From an uncultured Pelagibacteraceae bacterium (lineage in GTDB: Bacteria > Pseudomonadota > Alphaproteobacteria > Pelagibacterales > Pelagibacteraceae), in assembly GCA_902560565.1 (NCBI GenBank), contig CACEMG010000002.1, positions 1-64,000 on the forward strand: DNA of 64,000 nt, written 5' to 3'. Below the pieces are notes generated by a model. It was not told the DNA's origin, did not search any database, and was given only the letters and a program-made list of their open reading frames with translations. Made by a program: the position numbers and the translations under genes. Numbering within the stretch: the stretch's first letter is position 1; each line of letters starts with the position of its first letter. Of this stretch, positions 60,324 through 64,000 are shown piece after piece.

Positions 60324-62254
60324 GATAAACACTCCTCGTATTCTGGTTGACTGTCTTGTTGTTTGTTAGATTTATAAACGTTAGCTGTAATATCTGTTGA
60401 TTTAGCATCATTAACATTTTCAGCACGTTGAATTGATTTTGACCTACAATAATACAGGCTTTTCAATCCTTTTTTCCAGGCTTGAAAATGAATTTGATGT
60501 AGCTCTTTTTTATGCACATCTGCAGGTAAAAATATATTTATTGATTGAGCTTGAGATATATGGGGTGTTCTATCAGCGCTCAATTCTATTATCCATTTTT
60601 GATCTAGCTCAAAAGCTGTTTTAAATACATCTTTTTCATTTTGAGTTAAGAAATCTAAATGTGAAACAGATCCTTGATTAGTTGTAATGCTTGACCAAAT
60701 TTCATCATTATCTTTATCGTATTTAGCAAGGATTTGTTTTAAGTGTCTATTCCTAACGTTAAATGATCCAGATAAAGTTTTATGGGTATAACTATTAGCA
60801 GCTATAGGTTCAACACCTGGTGATGTTCCGCCACAAATAATAGAAATAGATGCTGTTGGAGCAACAGCAGTTTTGTTTGAAAATCTTTCGTTAATTCCAT
60901 ACTCAGCTGCATCAGGACATGGTCCTCTTTCTTCAGCTAAATCTTTTGATGCTTTATCTACATGTTTATGAATATGTTCAAAAATTTTTTTATTCCAAGC
61001 CTTACTCATAACAGACTCTAATGGGATCATTTTCTTTTGAAAAAATGAATGAAGTCCCATTACACCCAATCCAACACTTCTTTCTTTTAATGCTGAATAT
61101 GTCGCGTCACTAAATTGATCTGGCGCGTTTTCAATAAAATCGGTAAGAACATTATCTAAAAATCTCATTACATCGCCAATAAAATTTTCATCATCTTTCC
61201 ATTCGTCATATTTTTCTACATTTAAAGATGACAGACAACATACTGCAGTTCTATCTCTGCCTTCTTTATCTACACCTGTTGGTAAAGTAATTTCGCTGCA
61301 AAGATTTGATGTCTTAACAGTTAAACCTGCGAGCTTATGATGTTGTGGGATCATTCTATTAACTGTGTCTATATAAATTATATATGGCTCACCAGTTTCT
61401 ATTCTAGCTGTTAGAAGTCTAATCCATAAATTTCTTGCTGATACGGTTGCTTGAACAGCTCCATCTTTTGGACTTTTTAACGCCCACTGTTCATCCATCT
61501 CTACTGCTCGCATAAACGCATCTGATACTAAAACTCCATGATGTAAGTTTAAAGCTTTTCTGTTTGGATCACCACCTGTAGGTCTTCTCATTTCAATAAA
61601 CTCTTCAATTTCTGGATGATCAATTGGTAGATAACATGCTGCTGATCCTCTTCTCAATGAACCTTGACTTATTGCCATTGTCAAAGAATCCATAACTTTA
61701 ATAAATGGAATTATTCCTGAAGTCTTGCCTACTCTTCCAATTTTTTCACCAATAGATCTAAGGTTACCCCAATAACTTCCAATTCCCCCTCCTCTTGCTG
61801 CAAGCCAAACGTTTTCACTCCATAGATCTAAAATTCCATTTAGGCTATCTCCTGCTTCGTTAAGAAAGCATGAAATAGGAAGGCCTCTTGTTGTTCCTCC
61901 ATTGGATAGAACTGGTGTTGCTGGCATAAACCAAAGTTGACTTATGTAATTGTAAAGTCTTTGTGCATGTAAATTGTCATCTGCATAATGACTAGCAACC
62001 CTTGCAAATAGATCTTGGAATGATTCATTTTCTCCTAAGTATCTATCGCTTAAAGTTGCTTTACCAAAATCTGTTAAATTATCATCTCTTGACCTGTCTA
62101 TTTTGATAGTTATGCCTCTAGAGTTTTGAAATAATTCAGTATTATTATTTAAGGAGAATAAATCTGGTCTTTTATCCTTATTAATCAATTCCTGGTTGTT
62201 ATTGCTATATTCTGAGACAGCTTTCTTTATTGCTTGAGATACTAATTTGTTCAT
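60314..62254 (-). CDS. nrdA: Class I ribonucleotide reductase large subunit
   Basis: LWFMPATPVLSNGGTTRGLPISCFLNEAGDSL; LCSEITLPTG; GLGVMGLHSFFQ; C-terminal ECLSC redox pair. Confidence 0.95.
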   Translation of the reverse strand: MNKLVSQAIKKAVSEYSNNNQELINKDKRPDLFSLNNNTELFQNSRGITIKIDRSRDDNLTDFGKATLSDRYLGENESFQDLFARVASHYADDNLHAQRLYNYISQLWFMPATPVLSNGGTTRGLPISCFLNEAGDSLNGILDLWSENVWLAARGGGIGSYWGNLRSIGEKIGRVGKTSGIIPFIKVMDSLTMAISQGSLRRGSAACYLPIDHPEIEEFIEMRRPTGGDPNRKALNLHHGVLVSDAFMRAVEMDEQWALKSPKDGAVQATVSARNLWIRLLTARIETGEPYIIYIDTVNRMIPQHHKLAGLTVKTSNLCSEITLPTGVDKEGRDRTAVCCLSSLNVEKYDEWKDDENFIGDVMRFLDNVLTDFIENAPDQFSDATYSALKERSVGLGVMGLHSFFQKKMIPLESVMSKAWNKKIFEHIHKHVDKASKDLAEERGPCPDAAEYGINERFSNKTAVAPTASISIICGGTSPGVEPIAANSYTHKTLSGSFNVRNRHLKQILAKYDKDNDEIWSSITTNQGSVSHLDFLTQNEKDVFKTAFELDQKWIIELSADRTPHISQAQSINIFLPADVHKKELHQIHFQAWKKGLKSLYYCRSKSIQRAENVNDAKSTDITANVYKSNKQQDSQPEYEECLSCQ

Positions 62255-62397
62255 AAATCCTTTAAAATTTGTTAAACAACTACATGTTGTATGAAGATAT
62301 CTTTAATACACTATATAAATTAAAAATCAACAGAACATTTATAGAACATTAAAAAAATTTAGCAATAAAAAAATAAAAAAAATATACAAATATCAAC

Positions 62398-63843
62398 ATG
62401 TCTAATCTTAAAAAAATAGATCCCTTGGGCTTTAGAGAATATGACGCAAGATGGTTGTTTCCAGAAAGCATTAATGAAGAGGGAATCGATTCAGTTGGAA
62501 AGGGATTTGGGACTCAAGTTATTTCTAAAATAAAAAATCCAACGGTGATAGTTGGGCATGATTATAGATCATATAGTGAAAATGTAAAAAAAAATTTTGT
62601 TAAAGGACTATTATCAACAGGTTGCAACGTAAAAGATATAGGTTTGTGTCTATCACCTACAGTATATTTTTCTCAATTTAAATTAAATTCTGATGCAGTA
62701 GCAATGATAACTGCAAGTCATAATGAAAACGGATGGACAGGAATAAAAATGGGTATTGAAAAAGGCCTAACTCATTGCAAGGATGAAATGTCAGATCTAA
62801 AAGATATTGTATTGAATGAAAAATTTTCAAAAGGATATGGAAAATATGAAAAAGTGAAAGATTTTAATAAAACTTACATTCATGAACTTTCACAAAATAA
62901 AATTAAAAAAAAACTAAAGGTAGTAGCAGCTTGTGGAAACGGCACTGCTGGTATTTTTGCCCCAGATATTTTAAGAGGTATAGGTTGTGATGTAATAGAA
63001 TTAGATTGTAATTTAGATTATACTTTTCCAAGGTATAACCCTAATCCAGAGGATATGGAGATGCTTCATGAAATCGCTAAATGTGTTAGAGAAAATAAAG
63101 CAGATGTTGGTTTTGGGTTTGATGGGGATGGAGATAGAGTTGGTGTAATAGACAATAAGGGAAATGAAATATTTGCAGATAAAATTGGTCTATTAATTGC
63201 AAGAGATATTTCAAATGCACATAAAAATTCAAAGTTTGTTGTAGATGTTAAATCAACAGGATTATTTATGACAGATGAAATTTTAAAAAAAAATAACTGT
63301 GAAACTATTTATTGGAAGACAGGTCATTCATATATTAAAAGAAAGGTGAATGAAGACAATGCAATAGCAGGATTTGAAAAAAGTGGTCATTTCTTTTTTA
63401 ATAAACCACTAGGATATGGATATGATGATGGTATTAATTCCGCCATTCAAATATGTAAATTATTAGACAATCAAAATGAATATTTAGATGTTTTAATCAA
63501 TGCTCTACCAAAAACATTTCAAAGTCCTACTATGGGTCCCTTTTGTAAAGATAATGAAAAATATGATGTCATAGATGATATAACTTTAAAAATAAAAAAC
63601 TTAAAAGAGAAAAATATAAAAATTGAAGGCCAAGAGATAATAGACATTTTGACAGTAAACGGTATAAGATTTACTCTTAAAGATGGGTCTTGGGGATTAA
63701 TTAGAGCTTCATCAAATAAACCTTCATTAGTAATAGTTACTGAAAGCCCGACTTCAGATAAAATTAAAAAAGAAATTTTTAATTTTATTGATAATCTTTT
63801 ACAACAAACAGGTAAGATTGGTGAATACGATCAAAAAATTTAA
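62398..63843 (+). CDS. Phosphomannomutase/phosphoglucomutase
   Basis: AMITASHNENGWTGIKMG; FGFDGDGDRVGVID; GFEKSGHFFFN. Confidence 0.93.
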   Translation: MSNLKKIDPLGFREYDARWLFPESINEEGIDSVGKGFGTQVISKIKNPTVIVGHDYRSYSENVKKNFVKGLLSTGCNVKDIGLCLSPTVYFSQFKLNSDAVAMITASHNENGWTGIKMGIEKGLTHCKDEMSDLKDIVLNEKFSKGYGKYEKVKDFNKTYIHELSQNKIKKKLKVVAACGNGTAGIFAPDILRGIGCDVIELDCNLDYTFPRYNPNPEDMEMLHEIAKCVRENKADVGFGFDGDGDRVGVIDNKGNEIFADKIGLLIARDISNAHKNSKFVVDVKSTGLFMTDEILKKNNCETIYWKTGHSYIKRKVNEDNAIAGFEKSGHFFFNKPLGYGYDDGINSAIQICKLLDNQNEYLDVLINALPKTFQSPTMGPFCKDNEKYDVIDDITLKIKNLKEKNIKIEGQEIIDILTVNGIRFTLKDGSWGLIRASSNKPSLVIVTESPTSDKIKKEIFNFIDNLLQQTGKIGEYDQKI

Positions 63844-64000
63844 TTAAATATTAAAATATCTATAAATAAATATCGTACCTACAGTATATAAAAAAACTCC
63901 AAACAATCTTTGAGCTTTTACTTTATCCATTTTATAAACCGTATTCGCTCCTACTCTTGCCATAAAACTTGTAATCGGTACAAAGAGAATAAAAGCAGGA
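63844..64000 (-). CDS. TauE/SafE-family membrane transporter (C-terminal fragment; continues past window)
   Basis: Minus-strand frame ...PAFILFVPITSFMARVGANTVYKMDKVKAQRLFGVFLYTVGTIFIYRYFNI*. Confidence 0.65.
   Translation of the reverse strand, partial: PAFILFVPITSFMARVGANTVYKMDKVKAQRLFGVFLYTVGTIFIYRYFNI

Noticed and set aside
62255-62397. Possible NrdR box (ACACTATATAAAT at 62308..62320) upstream of nrdA
   Set aside because: Only one partial match; the second box expected for NrdR regulation was not convincing.

Overview
The window is AT-rich, densely packed bacterial DNA. Gene content and order look like a streamlined alphaproteobacterium of the SAR11/Pelagibacter type (inferred from the sequence only). 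Left to right it holds: the 5' part of rpoB, then rplL-rplJ-rplA-rplK-nusG-secE, tRNA-Trp, tuf, tRNA-Gly and tRNA-Tyr (all minus strand); rlmB and tRNA-Thr; a glycosyltransferase / tRNA-Val(GAC) / polytopic membrane protein / NAD kinase / tRNA-Leu segment; a divergent circularly permuted ATP-grasp and Anbu-type proteasome-like peptidase pair; a sugar ABC transporter joined to a putative glucosylglycerate synthase/phosphatase/phosphorylase set; a beta-propeller-repeat autotransporter; a DUF4396-like protein and a cupredoxin; a znuA // znuCB-zur zinc locus with palindromic Zur-like boxes; a GMC oxidoreductase plus small Tat-signal protein cassette bracketed by a near-perfect 98-bp direct repeat; sfsA-map-purB-GT2-purCSQL-bolA-grxD; rpsD-trmJ-like-cimA-cysS-nadE; class II DAHP synthase, glmS and an acetyltransferase-only GlmU; gph, lysE-like, prpD-prpB-prpC; nrdAB; a phosphomannomutase; and a partial TauE/SafE gene. 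No CRISPR array, transposase or rRNA was seen. The strongest anomaly is the 98-bp direct repeat (97/98 identical) flanking the GMC/Tat cassette. It duplicates the junction of two neighbouring convergent genes and leaves a 3' gene remnant. Other notable items are the aberrant D- and T-loops of tRNA-Val(GAC), the minimal Anbu/ATP-grasp locus, the truncated GlmU, the glucosylglycerate import/synthesis/phosphorolysis locus, and convergent genes sharing palindromic stop codons.
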